Shown here piece after piece: positions 11,689 to 24,440 of a stretch of DNA of 64,000 nucleotides; the stretch's first letter is position 1, and each line of letters opens with the position of its first letter. The notes below the pieces were generated by a model. The model did no database searches, was not told where the DNA came from, and worked only from the letters and a program-made list of their open reading frames with translations. This DNA is from Bactrocera neohumeralis. Lineage: Eukaryota; Arthropoda; Insecta; Diptera; Tephritidae. The stretch lies in the NCBI RefSeq assembly GCF_024586455.1, contig NC_065922.1, positions 32,732,089 to 32,796,088 on the forward strand. Reading direction: 5' to 3'. A program made the position numbers and the translations under genes.

Positions 11689-13110
11689 GGCGGTGGCACC
11701 GTTCAAGCGGATACAGTGAAATATCTAGGGCTTATCCTGGATAGGAAACTTTTATGGAAGCCGAATATCGAAGAACGAGCAAAAATGGCAGCGGTTGCCT
11801 TATACTGCTTCAGAGGAGCCATTGACAAAAGGTGGGGTCTCTCATCGAAAGTGGTCCTCTGGATCTACGGCACCATAGTCAAGCCCATTATGTTCTATGG
11901 AGTCTTTATGTGATGGAGGGCTCTGAAAAAGACCACTCTTGCAAAGAAACTCGAGAACGTTCATCCGGCGGCGCTCACTAGTATATGTTATGTACTACGG
12001 TATACTCCAACCGCGGTACTTAACGCCATCTTGCCTGTAGACATCCTCAGAAGGTGTATGGCTGCGAAAATTGTAGAAATCAGAATCAGAGAATCTGAGT
12101 TGCTAAAAGAGCACGTGTCTGAACACTCGGAAATCCTTACACACTCTGACTTCATTACGGATCAGTTGGATCACGGAATCGCCAAACCGAGGTCTGTCGG
12201 CTCCTTCTCTACCCATATACCGGCGAGGGAGTTGTGGATGGGAAAAAGACGTTGGAGGAGAGGGGCAATGAGCTTCTTTATGAATGTGTCAAAGTTTGGG
12301 GGTGAGATTGGTCGAGGAGTTTAATGTCAGGAGCTCTTTATCAACTACAGCCTCTTTCAGAGAAGTGACCACCCACGATAGGAGAGGCGATACTAAACCT
12401 TGGACTCGTTAACAGTGCGTTCAGGGTTGGTCACGGAGTGCTTAACCTCGCCTTCAATAGCATCGAGTTTATTAGTGATAAGAATGGTATGGGTGCCAGG
12501 ACACAGCGGAATTGTAAAGCTGATAAGCTAGCAAGGAAAGGCATCCCAGAACCGATATCAGTACAGTGAGAGCGGGTCGGTGCTTCTGTATCCTCTTGTG
12601 TTTTATAACTATATAAAAGTTATATAGCTTGGCTTCACGTGAGCTTGGCCAGCTCTGGGTCACCAACGGTACATGTCGTAAAATCCGTTTGGCTCAAGAT
12701 CGATTGCAAGAGATCTAGTAATCTATTTTCCCTCAGTAAGGTTAGTCTCTCCCCACTTGTTGTGACTTTAAGAGGTCAATGCCTTGTTGGCGTTCATGCT
12801 GTAAGGGTGGAAATCTTACCAGACGCCATCTGCAGAAGCTGTATCGAAGAAGAGGAGGTGGAAACAACTCAACACTTTCTTTCCCGAAGTTTGGGAGGTC
12901 AAGGCTTAAACACTTGGGAGCGCATACTTTCAGGGGCGTCTGAAGAACGGGAAGGGAAATTAAACGCCTGTATAAATTTGTATTGGCTTTTAAGCGTTTT
13001 GCTAATTTATAAGATCGAACACAGAAGTTCCTTTTTTCTTCATAATATACTACATATAGCAGTCCACGTGCGATCTTTCCAGATTAGCCATCTAACCTTA
13101 CTTAACTATC
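11689..13110 (+). pseudogene. LOA/I-type non-LTR retrotransposon, 5'-truncated
   Basis: The first recognisable block is KYLGLILDRKLLWKPNIEE, the motif just after the reverse transcriptase active site. IVKPIMFYGVFM, a stop, then TTLAKKLENVHPAALTSICY (thumb region) follow. An RNase H remnant is visible near 12470-12550 (NCKADKLARKGIP). Then comes CLVGVHAVRVEILPD and the C-terminal zinc-finger-like CRSCIEEEEVETTQHFL. The palm active site, endonuclease and ORF1 are missing, as expected for a 5'-truncated copy. Stops and frameshifts interrupt the remainder. The 3' end matches the element at 18850-19125. It inserted into DINE-like copy A3, leaving a poor target duplication (GATATCTTG against ACTATCTCG). 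Confidence 0.85.
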
Positions 13111-13114
13111 TCGT

Positions 13115-13372
13115 CAAATAGGAAAGTTTTCAATACAAGTGGCACGTGACTTCCGATCGTTCAGTTTATTTGTCAGCTATATGCTATAGTAGTCCGATTT
13201 CGGGGGTTCAGACAAATGAGCAGCTTCTTGAGGACATGTGCAAAATTTCATATCGATATCTCGCAAACTGAAAGACTACTTCGCGCTCCATATTTATAGA
13301 CAAAGATACGGACGGATTTTTTTCTAGATGTTATAAATTTCGTGGCAAACTTAATATAACCTGTGCAGAACA
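13115..13372 (+). repeat. DINE-1-like repeat (family A), copy A3, right part
   Basis: Continues copy A3 after the non-LTR insertion. GTCAGCTATATG at about 13170 marks the core unit, followed by CAGACAAATGAGCAGCTTCT and the end phrase TTCGTGGCAAACTTAATATA. The end module is internally deleted, because the GGGTCTCCGACG block is absent. Confidence 0.65.
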
Positions 13373-13577
13373 TAATAATAATAAAGATATAAAACGAAAT
13401 AAAATGGAAAAATATTCACGTCAAGAACATACTATATATAGTAACGTAAACTTCAACTATTCAATTTGTAATAGACCGTAATCTCTCAGTGAATCTTCAT
13501 CCCTATTACGGGATTACACTCAGCTGCATTAAAGTTAAAGTATTTCAACTTCAGTTCAAACCAACTATTTTTTGGTA

Positions 13578-13904
13578 TTACGAACTTGAACTATTTAGAC
13601 TGGAGGATGGAGTCATGTGTAGAAGTTTACGCAAGTAAAGAAAGTTCTTTGAGCGCCATTTACTTGGGATTGGCCAGAAGCGAACGATTTCCGGTCTTAG
13701 ACCAAGTGTCCTCTGGGTAGCCAGAGAACATCCGCTTGAAGGTGAACTAAAGTGAGAAGGCGAACCATCCTTCTCCAGGTTGTGCGCTGGGTGTGGGACC
13801 CGCCACGTAAAAAACGACCCCAATGAAAAGGAAACAACAGCCTTGGCCGAGAGATGGTGATGCCAACCCAAAATATGAAGACAGATAATTAAACAGAACT
13901 TCAT
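13578..13904. repeat. unclassified dispersed-repeat fragment, GC-richer
   Basis: A sharply GC-richer island containing GTGTGGGACCCGCCACGTAA, then CAATGAAAAGGAAACAACAG. I recognise this phrase as a repeated motif of tephritid-type retroelements but cannot name the family, and no protein motif confirms it. A reading frame of about 108 codons on the minus strand is probably compositional. Confidence 0.35.
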
Positions 13905-14639
13905 AACAGCAAGTAAGCAAACGTTTTATTGCAACCGAAATATTTTTGGACGGGTTGAGTTTATATTGATAATACCGAATTTCAAAACTGTAACAAAAAA
14001 AAAAGGTGAAAACGGTAATAGGGTCCCTTTTATTTACAACCTCGTACCGTCTTTAAAAAAAATTTCAGTTGGGTACATCGGCCTAAGAAGTAATATTTAT
14101 TATATGGTGATAAGAACTTTCAGCTTTTAGATGCAAGACAATAACCTTCTACAATACGAAAGACAAATGTTGAGTAAGACTGCATTTCCTAATGGATCTC
14201 AGGCCTCTTTGCAGTGGTGCTAATCAAAAATTTGCTACGAGGATGAACTATTAATTTGGAGAGTATTCAATTGCACAACAAGGCAGAAGAAGCAGGGTTG
14301 TCGAGTTGAAAGTCTTTGGCCGGACAATAATCGGGATCTGTTCCGGTTACTTAGACAAGTAATAGGCGATACTTCAAAACATCACCTTAGCATCAAAAAC
14401 CGATCGGCTTCGATTACAAGGCTTGATTTGCAGCAAATTATTTGAAACAAACATCCTTTCAATGGTCCCCTAAGGGAAAATGCTAAGAAAAAGTGAATCT
14501 GTACTTAGAATCTGATTTACGAAGTTCAAGACAGATTTAACGCTTTCTTTATTAAGTTTGTGTACGCGAACCGTTCATGAAAATAGTGGCATTTATAAAA
14601 AAAATCCATAATCGGATATCATACTTGAGTATTATGTCT
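13905..14639. other. gene-free DNA
   Basis: No coding signal or repeat recognised. The right part may be the degraded 5' half of the mariner that follows. Confidence 0.35.
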
Positions 14640-15015
14640 ACTAAACCGTACTTAAATAACCGGATTCATGGATTTTACACGATGATGATGCACTATCGCG
14701 TTGAGCGACGATTGTGACCAAATTTAAAGCTGAAAACGCAATAAATACCATCGATCAACTACCGTCTTCACAAGATTTGGCTCCGTGTGATTTTTTCTTG
14801 TTCCCCAAACTGAAATTGCCGCTCCGTGGAAACTGTTTTCAGTCGATCGAAAGGCCATCCCAAAAAGTTCTTATGAAAAGTGTTTCGAAGACTGAAAAAA
14901 TCGTTGGAATAAGTGAATAATCTGGTGAGGATTACTTTGAAAGGACAAAATAAATGATGAATAATTAAATATTTTGCGTTTTATATAAAATTTCCGGGTT
15001 TTTTGTTACTAATGT
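14640..15015 (+). pseudogene. mariner transposase C-terminus and 3' end
   Basis: Reads FTR and MMHYRVERRL in place of the second catalytic block (HDDNAPSH), then NTIDQLPSSQDLAPCDFFLF, the third catalytic Asp region, then PKLKLPLRGNCFQSIE and SGEDYFERTK at the C-terminus. A 3' end follows after GCGTTTTATATAAAATTTCC at about 14980-15000. It belongs to the same family as the old element at 25690. Only about 100 residues remain, with a frameshift, and the DNA-binding domain and first aspartate are absent. Confidence 0.75.
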
Positions 15016-16960
15016 ATGTAATGTATGTATAATAGAAACGGGTGGTACATGTTAAATTATATTAATCAAAAATGAGTTCTTATTTCATTTCTATGCATAT
15101 ACATATAAGATAAATGCTAGTTGACAAGACCAGCACAGAACATTTTTGGATGTCAGCTCCAATAAAAAGCAGGGATGATTCATAAACAGAAAATAGCACC
15201 ACCAAAGGATATATGGTACATTATAAAAATAAAGCAGAAGATATTGCTGTATATTCACTAGTTATTTCTCTTATGACTATAAAAAGGCATCAAACCTGTA
15301 CAATGGTATATCCCTCGATGCTAAGAGTAGATTACTGCGCATTTCACAACTTTTGTGTTAACCAAGATGCTTAAGCGCACTTCCGATAAATTTTGCGTTT
15401 TGCCTACAGAATGAACTCTGAAAACTAGATAGTCATAAAACGATTCATAAATTTTAACAGAAATCAACAAAATTTTCACAAGATTCAATAAAGATAACCC
15501 GCACAAAGGCAAGCGTAGCAAATAAATTGCGGTGGCATGAGAAAGGGTTGCACGAAAACCACTCAACCCAAGTAATGCGTGACAGCAATTTACGCACACC
15601 AACACACGCATGTATTTAACTACAATACATGCACAAGAAGCAGCGCTATCTCTGAGCAGTAGTTTAGTGGTTTTCAATCTCACCACTTCAGCAGCCACAT
15701 TTGCACTTCACTCAAGTGCGACACAAGCGTACCCGAAACCTAAAAGCTGGGCCTCATCATCAAATGTTGCAAGGACATGAAGGTTTATGTGGCAAACGGT
15801 TTTTAATAGAATGACATCATCAAGTTTTAAGGTGTTTATTGCGGACGCTTCAATCAGCAATCAACGCAAAGCCGCACGGCACACACACACACACATACAC
15901 GACAGTGAAAGTTGCCTTCGTGTTAATGGTGTGCTGGCCTTCGACAATTTGCTTGTGAAAACAATTTCTTAAAATAAGCAACCGTGGCATGACGACGAAA
16001 TGGCTAAAATCGTTTAGGCTGAAGGCACATGCAAATTCACACACACACATGCATAAATGAGTTTATATTATATGGATTGTTTATAAACTAAGGTCGTGGG
16101 TGTTGTTGTTTTGCTGTTGATTACAAAAACCCCAACTGAGGACTACTCGTAAATTGTCTTCTACTTTAAAAGTGATTACACGAGTTTGCTTATTCGCACA
16201 AATGAATAGGCGAAATGTTCAATGAACGACAGACCCGACCGCAGTTCGACAGCCGTGTAGCACAAATCAGCCACACAAACACGCATACAAAAGCAATTAT
16301 TAACCCAGTCACCCAATAATGGCACCCTACATTATATGCATATATAAGCAGATAAATAGTAGCATTGTTTTTGTTTATGTAACTTCTCGTGTTAATGTTG
16401 AGTCATTAATTCCTGATAACTTTTACATTATTTACACACACACACACACACAAATACAAATTATCTTTTGTCTCTGCAAATATATATTTTATGTGCGTGT
16501 GTGTGTAGTGTTAATGTTATTATGCCATCGTTGCCGGCTTTGCTGAGTTGCCCTTTGATTTTATAATTATTTGCAGTTTACGAGTAAAATTTTCTGCTGA
16601 TTTTGTTGTTTGCACGAAATTTATTAGCCATAGTTTTGTAATTCCGTTTTGGGTAAATTTTCGAATAATCAGTTCTCTTAAGTGGTTCGGTAAAATTACT
16701 TTGCGAATTAACTGACCTTAATGGGCGAAACTGATAAGTTGTTCTTGTTTTTTGTTTACTTCGCATATTTTGGTGATAAATTACGGTTTCTAGTAGCATT
16801 TAAGTTAGTTTGGAAGGTCGACACTACTGCGGATTGCGAAAATGTCGTTATACATAAAAATATATGTTGTGAATGATATCGATATTTAGTATGAGCATAT
16901 ACGGTAGCATTATTATTTTCATATCATGTTTTTTACGTTTCAGAATGGATTTTGTTTACT
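15016..16960. other. unique DNA with CA microsatellites
   Basis: CA runs lie at 15880-15897 and about 16435-16453, with GTGTGT at 16495-16507. No convincing exon; open frames are short or lack ATG. It resembles intron sequence. Confidence 0.45.
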
Positions 16961-17219
16961 AATGCCATATTTTTCTAACACATATCTGCGCTGAGCCCTT
17001 CTCCCTGCAATTTGCGTTGCCTACATTTAGGAGCGGAGGCAAACCAGGTCCCACATTGAAAAGCGACAAAATATGTTTAGCAAAAGTTCTTTGCTCTCTC
17101 TCTCTAAAACTTAAGAAGTTACATGGATTTAGAAGTTTCAAAAAATCGATTTGTTTGTTTGTCTCATTAAATTCTACAACATTTCTAGAATATTGTCCTA
17201 AATTTTCAAGTTAATCCGA

Positions 17220-17780
17220 ATAACAGTTTCAGAGATACATCCTTGAGAACTTGTGCGCTAGACTAAGTGCGCCGTCTTTAAACCCGTTTTTCTCGACACT
17301 GTGTTTTTGAAGTCGGTTGGCAAGATTTCTCGAGGACCACTCTACCGCTCTTCATGAAATTTTACACAGATCTGTGAGATGCAATTCTTAAAGACTTGGA
17401 CGAAGGATTTTTTCGATTAGAACTATTTGAAAAAAAAATGTCCGAAATTTTCACTTTTTTCAATTTTTTTATAAAAATTTTCATCCGAGTTCTAAGTTAA
17501 AGTTTTGACCAAAACACGTATTTTTTCAATTGAGATGATCATGTAAGGAGTTATCCTGCCAACGGCGGCGCATTTTTTTACCGAGGGGTCTTTAGAAATG
17601 GAGTCGCAATGGCCGAGTTTAATACATTTTTTCCAAATATTTCAGAACTTCTTTGTTAATAGTGTATATTTGTAACAATAAAAAATTCTAAAAAGATATT
17701 TCATTTTTTCTATTAGCAAAATATGTTGAAAAAAGTCTGTTTTTTACCCGAGGAAACCCATGTAACCCTTAAATTGCCGG
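17220..17780. repeat. decayed MITE-like repeats (families C and D)
   Basis: Contains CCCGTTTTTCTCGA near 17285, a variant of the family C motif. The right end, CGAGGAAACCCATGTAACCC at about 17750, is the reverse complement of the family D terminus at 61934. The left end is not identifiable, so this is probably two overlapping remnants. Confidence 0.4.
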
Positions 17781-18849
17781 TGGTGAATTAAATTTAACCA
17801 AACATAGTAAATTTTGTTAGAAAAAAATTAGTTTTCGAGTTGCAGTTTCTGGCCTATCAAAGACCAAACAAACATTCTCTCTTTGAAGATATTGTCCGTA
17901 CAAAGACTTTTGGTCAAAAAACCAATAATTGACAATTTTTCTTGAAAACTCGTCCTTTGATCTCATCAATAGGAGAAGTATATACTATATATATGTATAG
18001 AGAACTGTATAGAGAAAGAAAACAAATTTGATAAACTGATTTGATTGAACTGAAAACACAATTGAAACCTGTTTATAGAGTTTTGAAAGAGGTACACAAT
18101 CGATCTGAAAAAGAAACAAGGTAACTCCATTATACTAGTCAAGTTTAAGGATTCTAAACAGTATTTTTTTTATAATAAACTTTTGAGACCTTTATAGGTG
18201 TAACGAATATTCCTTAAATTTAGGAGAGAAAGCAAACCTGGTTCCTTACTTGATTTGTGTGACAAGCGAGAGTGTATCTTATATACGAGTATAACAAAAG
18301 AGACTCTGACGACAGAGTATGTGCAGTATAACCCAAATAACCAATCCTCAAAAGAGTAAAAAAGCCGACTAGAAGTCTGGAGAATAACAGACTGTCCAGG
18401 ATAGCGGAAAAGATCAGCCTAGGCGACGTCGATCTGACAACTCACTCGTATATGTCATGAAACCAGTACTCGCAAGAAACTTGTAAATATTGAAAAATTG
18501 CGGACAAGATCATTATATATAGTACATTTGCAGAAAATACGGGGGAAAAACAAAGGTAAAGTAATTAAAAGACAATTTATAGTATACTGTACAACAGCGG
18601 AAATAGAAAACCATCCGGGAGCAGTCTTTGTAAGCCTGCTGATAAAGATGATGTATTTAAGAACCTTTTTCCTAGGACGCTAAGCCAAAGAGATTTAAAT
18701 TTATCTACTGTTGAAATCCAAATAAACTACATAACTGTTTTTAGAACTAGAAATTTCAACAGTGTTATCTCTCTTATAAGAAGCTTCGGACTCTAAAGGA
18801 CGGACTGTTGTGCTAAAAGACATTTATTTTATTTAAAAACTAAAACATT
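17781..18849. other. gene-free DNA
   Basis: AT-rich. Parts of 18340-18680 are less AT-rich and may be scraps of retroelement, but no diagnostic motif was found. Confidence 0.35.
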
Positions 18850-19125
18850 TGCAGAAACAATGTGGAAGAATACGAGATGGAAACACTCAACATTTCCTTC
18901 TCGACTATTTCGAGTTTGGGAGGTCAAGGCTTAAACACTTGGGAGCGCATATCTTCAGAAATCCCAACGAACTCTCGGGAATGGACATTAAACGCCTGTG
19001 CACAATTTGAATTGGCTACTAAGCGGTTTGCTTATGAGTTCTTCTTTTCTCTTGCTTCAAAAAGGACTACATATGGTAGTCCACGTGCGATTTCTCTAGA
19101 TCAGCCTAACTCAATCTAAACATCT
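18850..19125 (+). pseudogene. LOA/I-type non-LTR 3' end, second copy
   Basis: Shares the block SLGGQGLNTWERI and the downstream LNAC segment with the element at 11689-13110 (positions about 12890-12975), and also the 3' tail containing GTAGTCCACGTGCGAT. It starts around NVEEYEMETLN, the remnant of the zinc-finger region. This 3' fragment of about 275 bases comes from the same family as the larger copy and has no catalytic domain. Confidence 0.75.
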
Positions 19126-19659
19126 AGTCAAATGCTTTTGATTTCAAAGACTTTGTTTGGTAATGGCCAATTTAGCCAATTAGGTTTTAATACTCTTTTT
19201 CCAGAGGTAGTTGGAATTATTAAAAAGCCTTTACAAAACCCTCTTGGAACCCCTAAACCTCCTACACTACTATAAAAGAAGTAGTCCGTTTAGAAAATTT
19301 TAATTATTACTTAATGACATTTTTCATTCACAGTAAGCAAAAACCCAGCGCTGTAATGCAAATTAACAGACATATAGCTTAGCAACATATGCTGCGCAAC
19401 ATTTTACGTACGCTATAGAGCAGCGACTTAACAGTCGGCTGTTGGCGTTAACAGTCAACGCTGTAAATGAAACTGGGACACTACCAACGACAGTCAACGA
19501 CGAAACGATGCCAACACGAAGCACACAGACTTCGGCACTTTCGACCAGTTGGACACGAACGATGCGTAGCAGCAGCGCAGGATGTCGTTGGCTGTTTGCT
19601 CGACACAAGCAGCTTGCTGATTGCTGCTGCCTGCCGCTACTGAGTGTTGCTTAGTGAAC
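19126..19659. other. unique DNA, possible promoter region
   Basis: From 19380 the sequence becomes GC-richer, with short dyads AACAGTCGGCTGTT (about 19429) and GCGTTAACAGTCAACGC (about 19445). No TATA or DPE was confidently placed. It could be the core promoter region of the candidate leader exon that follows. Confidence 0.25.
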
Positions 19660-20052
19660 GATACAATTTAGTCTTCGTGCAACCATTTAACGTAACGGCG
19701 TTGTTTCGCGTCAGCGCGTGTTGGAAATACAAAACTAAAACACTAAATAATAAATAAATATTACCAGAAGAAAATATATAAAAGAAAAATAAAAAAGCAA
19801 GCAGTTAACAGCTGCGAGCAGAGTGAAAGAAGTTTACTGAATATAAAAAGTAATTTGAGATAAATGTGCGTTAGTGAGCGTGAAGGAAGAAACGTGTTTT
19901 TCGAAATCTGTAACAAGCAGGAATGCAGTTAAATATTAATAATTAAAGCGTGTAAAAATTGCAAGCAAAAGAAATGAGATATTAAAATATTTGCTTGCAT
20001 ACTAAACAGGCAGCAGATGTATGTACATAGCTGCAGCAGCAAGGGTGCAACA
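19660..20052 (+). other. candidate non-coding 5' leader exon
   Basis: This A-rich but non-repetitive stretch has the texture of a fly 5' leader and ends at ACA followed by GTGAGTATG, a strong donor apart from the -1 base. The start is guessed near an initiator-like TTTAGTCTTC at 19667. No long ATG reading frame is present, so it would be 5' UTR. If real it could splice to the acceptor at 62817, implying an intron of about 43 kb. There is no direct proof; transcript data are needed to accept it. Confidence 0.22.
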
Positions 20053-20129
20053 GTGAGTATGAGTAACTAATTTTATGCAGTGCGTGCTGTTGAATGCTAA
20101 TAACGGTAATTACACACTTAATTGTAATT

Positions 20130-20360
20130 GTGGGAATTAAAATTAGTAAAAAAAAAATAAAATAAATAAATGTACTAAATAAAAAATATTAAAAAAAATT
20201 AAAATAAATATTAAAAATAAAAAAAAAAATATTAATAAATATAAAAAATATTTAAAAAATAATAACAATAAATTAAAAAAACAAAATTATTAAAAAATAT
20301 AAAAATCTTAAAGAAAAAATATATAAAAAATATTAAAAAAAAATAAATATTAAAAATTAA
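20130..20360. repeat. A/T low-complexity tract (TAAA-rich)
   Basis: Almost pure A and T with irregular AAATAAATATTAAAAA-like units and very few G or C bases. Confidence 0.8.
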
Positions 20361-20584
20361 TAAAAGAAATGTAGTAATTTTCTCTAGCAAAGTTGTGATT
20401 TTGCAATGAAACGCGACAACAAAATAAAATTAAAAAAAAATTGTAGAATGTGTAGCAAAGCAAATGCTAGTAAGCCAGCAGCGAGCATTTGGCAGCGAGT
20501 GCCACTCTAGTCATACTAAAATGGCAGTGAATTTTAACGCAATTTCCGCTACTGGTTCAATAGCGCAAACTGCAGCAGCAATAT

Positions 20585-20835
20585 AAGAACAACAAAAACA
20601 AGACTATAATAATAACAAAAATATAAAGAATAAACAAAAAAAAAACAACATTAATAATAACAATAATAACAACAAAAATAATAAAAAAGCAATAACAACA
20701 ACAAAAACAATAATAAAAACAGCAATAATAATATCAACAACAACAACAACCAATAATAACAACAACAGTAATAACAACAAATACAATTATAACAACAACA
20801 ATTACAACAAAAAGCGCAACAAATCAGCGAGCAGC
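20585..20835. repeat. CAA/AAT trinucleotide-rich tract
   Basis: Irregular CAA, AAT and AAC repeats with almost no T-rich or G-rich interruptions. The long poly-Leu/Val frames on the minus strand are by-products of this composition. Confidence 0.75.
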
Positions 20836-22470
20836 ACACAACACATCAACAAAAGCTATAAAAAGCGCATACACACACACACATGCTAACATGGCAGCTC
20901 GCATTATTTGCATGTTTATTTATATGCACATAAAAATATGACAGTGTGCATGTGTTTATGCGCACTTCTTGGCATGCTTACGGCGTGCAGCCACTTTTTG
21001 CTTGCCTGCAGGCAGCTTGTCCTGACGGCAGCACACACACAGCAGCATTTGTATGCGAAAATATATGAAATTTTATGCATATGATTTTGCATTCATACGC
21101 ACCGCCATCAGCTTACATACATACACATATGTATATACTATAAATGGCTGTGTGTTTATTTATGTGTCCATAAATTAATGCGGCATGCTGCTGCTGTTTC
21201 CCAGCCTTAACAGCAACTTTTCCTGTTGTTGTCAGACGCGCCGCTGACTGCGGATTTTCTTCTCACTATTTGTTTTTGCAATTTTTTCGCACTTTTAATT
21301 TTAATACCGGTTGCCATACGTACAATATAAAGTTTTTTATACATATTTTTTTTTAATTTTCCGACAAAAGCATATTTCGCGCGTAAAATTTGCACACTTT
21401 TTATGGGAACGCGGTAGCGCCGCACTGCAGTTGTCATATTAAAATTTCAGCCGGCAATATCCAGCACTTAAAATGCAGCAAAGCTTCCGCTGTTCAAACT
21501 AACAATTAATTCTTTGGCTTCCGTTGAGAAATGTTTATTTCTTTATTTTTGCAGTTTTTTGTTTTTCATAGTCTGTCTCCCCACTTTCAATGCATTATCT
21601 CGCGCGCGCACAGTCGTCTATGGCAATGCCGCCCCAAAGTATGGAAAGTGATTTATTAGCGTCGTAAGTTGTAGCCGCTACGTTGTTGTTGCTTATGCTG
21701 CTCGCTCGCTATCGTTTGCCTTGCCACGCTGCAGCACAATTCACAAGCTCTAACATGTACCTTGTATATGCAGAGTCGCAACAACGCCACACCGGAAAGT
21801 ATTTAATTATGCAATGAGCCATCCGCCTGTGCCGTAAGTTTGCGCGCCAACACAAAGCAAATACGCGGTGCAAACACAAAAGTCGAAAAACGCGGCAAAA
21901 GACTTGGTGAAATACACAAAAAACGCCGCTATACAAAACTAAAATTACAAACATATAGCCATACAAGCAGACACGCCCACAATTGAATTGGCGCCTCTCA
22001 GCGGTGAAATAGCAGCACTGTGTGGTAGTTGCATAAATTTAGGCGCGACAATAGCCACAGCAGGACACAGTTGTGCACAGGAAGCGCCAAAGTCTAGCTG
22101 AGTAATCAGCTCTAAAAAGTTACACACACCGACATTCATAGAACACATGCATACGTACATAACACATATACAGGAAGCCCAGCTCAACAGGACGTGCAAT
22201 TGAAAAGTGCGCGCTTTCATTGTGAACTTTGTGTTGTTTTGTTGCAGCAGCTGCGGGCAGCCAGAGTAACCTCTCTGTATTTGGTCTGCCAGTGCAAATC
22301 TAACTGCCGGAAATAAACCGAATTTGCAGCCATTGAACTTTACGCAAAGGTGAGTGGAAAGCAATTTGCAAAAATTTGGAAATTCAAGACATAACCTCAA
22401 AGTTTTCCTTGTTGTTTCGGATATTGCATTATTTTTATACATTAAAAAGGTGCTGGCACTACCAAATATG
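20836..22470. other. unique DNA, CA-rich, no recognised gene
   Basis: CA repeat at about 20868-20883. The block is moderately GC (for example 21590-22330) with no repeat family recognised. The long minus-strand frame reaching down to 21945 is mariner only in its 5' part; the remainder is chance. Regulatory or intronic DNA is likely. Confidence 0.4.
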
Positions 22471-22474
22471 TATA

Positions 22475-23460
22475 TACTACCGGGTTTTTCAATAGGGATG
22501 ATATAAATTCTAAGTGTCGTTTCGGCCATTTTTAATGTCACGATCTTTAATTTTTTATTGTAATCTGTAATGTTGACAATTCCGTCATGCAACGATATGC
22601 GCAAGATCACTTTTCCAGAGACATTATTTCCATCAGTGTAGAACTCTTCTGGTTTCTTGGCGAAAAGCTGCGGCAAGTAATTTTCACAGGCTTCTCTTGA
22701 AGCCAACTTTACTACATTAAGGGATTGACCGAAACAAATAGTAGTCCGATCGTGCAATGTCAGGCTATATGTTGGATGCATCAAAACTTCCCAGCCAAGC
22801 TCTCTCAGTTTTTACCGAGTCATCAAAGATGTGTGTGGTCTAGCGTTGTCCTGATGGAAGACGAAGCCCTTTCTGTTGATCAGTTCTGGCCGTTTTTTTT
22901 TCGATTGCTTGCTTCAATCTCATCAGTTGATGACAATAAAATGTAGAATCAATCGTTCGATCAGGCTGGAGCAGCTCATAGTGGATGATTCCTTTCCAAT
23001 TCCACCAAGCACTCAGCCTAACCTTTCGATGCGTCAATTCTGGCTTTGTGACCATTTGTTGAGCTTCACCACGCTTGGACCATGATCTTTTTCGCATATT
23101 ATTGTCGTATTTGATCCACTTTTCGTCTCCTATTACCATTTGCTATAGAAATAACTCGATTTCATTTCGTTTTGGCAAACAATCGCAGATGTTTTCACAG
23201 ACAATTCATGTGGTACTCAAACATCGAGCTTGTTTTTGTAGCCAGCCTTTTTTAAGTGGTTCAAAAACGTTTAATGATGAATGTTAAGCTCCTCAGCGAT
23301 GTCATGGCTAATTATGTGACGGTCCTGGTCAATCTCTTCCATAAATTAATAGATTTTTTCAACGATGGATCGACACCATATTGATTGGTAGCACTGGAGA
23401 TATACGACTAAAACGACATCTATTGACAAAATACGAAAAAACTTTTTCGACTAACCAATA
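22475..23460 (-). pseudogene. mariner transposon, near full length, DD34D transposase broken
   Basis: Read on the minus strand from about 23400: DIAEELNIHH (first helix-turn-helix end), NHLKKAGYKNKLDV, then a stop where Trp is expected before VPHELS. Next come VIGDEKWIKYDNN with the first catalytic Asp, KRSWSKRGEAQQ, and WWNWKGIIHYELLQPDRTID. In another frame FHQDNARPHTSLMTR gives the second Asp, and SPDIARSDYYLFRS gives the third. The tail is REACENYLPQLFAKKPEEFY. All three catalytic aspartates are thus still visible, but at least two frameshifts and several stops separate them. The left limit CCGGGTTTTTCAATAGGG (about 22482) and the right limit near GACTAACC (23449) do not form a clean inverted-repeat pair, so one end may be truncated. 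Confidence 0.88.
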
Positions 23461-24440
23461 TTTTATGAAAGCATTTTGTAAAGCATAACTTCCCAGCATC
23501 TCATATAAAACGAATTAACAAAATGTAGTTACTTCTTTAGAACGAAACATAAAGAAAGTGTGCGAAGTAGAAGTGAGTCAATTAAGGTCACCACAAGAAA
23601 TATAATGTTTGTTTTGATATTAGTAGTCAATTTCTATGCGTGGAATTAGATATGCATAACAAATTTAGAAGAATATGACAACTTAAGATGACATTTTTTC
23701 TTCCTCTTACAAACTTTTACAAAACTTACAAATTACGAAGCTTTTTGAAGGGATAAACGCCAGTATCAGAACAAAATTGTCAGAACTATTATTTTCTGTG
23801 AATTCCCCATATTTTACGACTATATTAAATCATTGGAAATGAAATAAAATTTACTACAAACACTTACCGAGCTGAAATCTGAAAAAAAATTAAAAGAAAT
23901 TTGTCAGTTACATTTTAGAAGTCTATAAAGGTAAAAAAATATATATTATAGTAACTTAAATATAATTAAAATTTTACCCAGACTGATAAAAACTTAGATT
24001 ATAATGTTCCATTTGGGTCAATACACAGTGTCAATGCTTACAATTTTCCATACATTGTTTATAAGCCTCGGCAGTGATGGCTTTAGTAAGTCAGTCACAA
24101 TCGTGCTAGGATTTGACCTCATATTAACTTTGAGAAAAATTAATGAAATTTCTTCACACAGATTTGCCTCAAATAGGCGCTTCAACTATCTGGAACTATG
24201 ATTTACCACACAACAGTAATCAAAGAAACCAACGAACATCACCCTAATTTTTGGCCGTCTTTAACGTATTTTCTCGGTTGAAGCCAATTTTTGGATGCGC
24301 CATGCGCTAGATTGTAAGACAGTTTCGACGTCAAAAACCTACATCAACCTGGTAATGTAGGTATGATAAATGTAAGGTCCTCAACTCAGTCAAGCGCTTC
24401 TACTCGACCTTTAACCTTTTTCATACACAAAACATTAACC
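23461..24440. other. gene-free AT-rich DNA
   Basis: No motif recognised. The stretch lies between two mariner remnants. Confidence 0.4.

Noticed and set aside
15321..15698. 125-codon minus-strand frame
   Set aside because: No recognised motif and no supporting splice or start signals; open by chance.
20604..20839. Poly-Leu/Val minus-strand frames
   Set aside because: Direct product of the CAA/AAT tract on the plus strand.
21945..22784. 279-codon minus-strand frame
   Set aside because: Only the first part matches mariner transposase (out of frame with the rest). From about residue 80 onward the sequence is chance readthrough into unique DNA.
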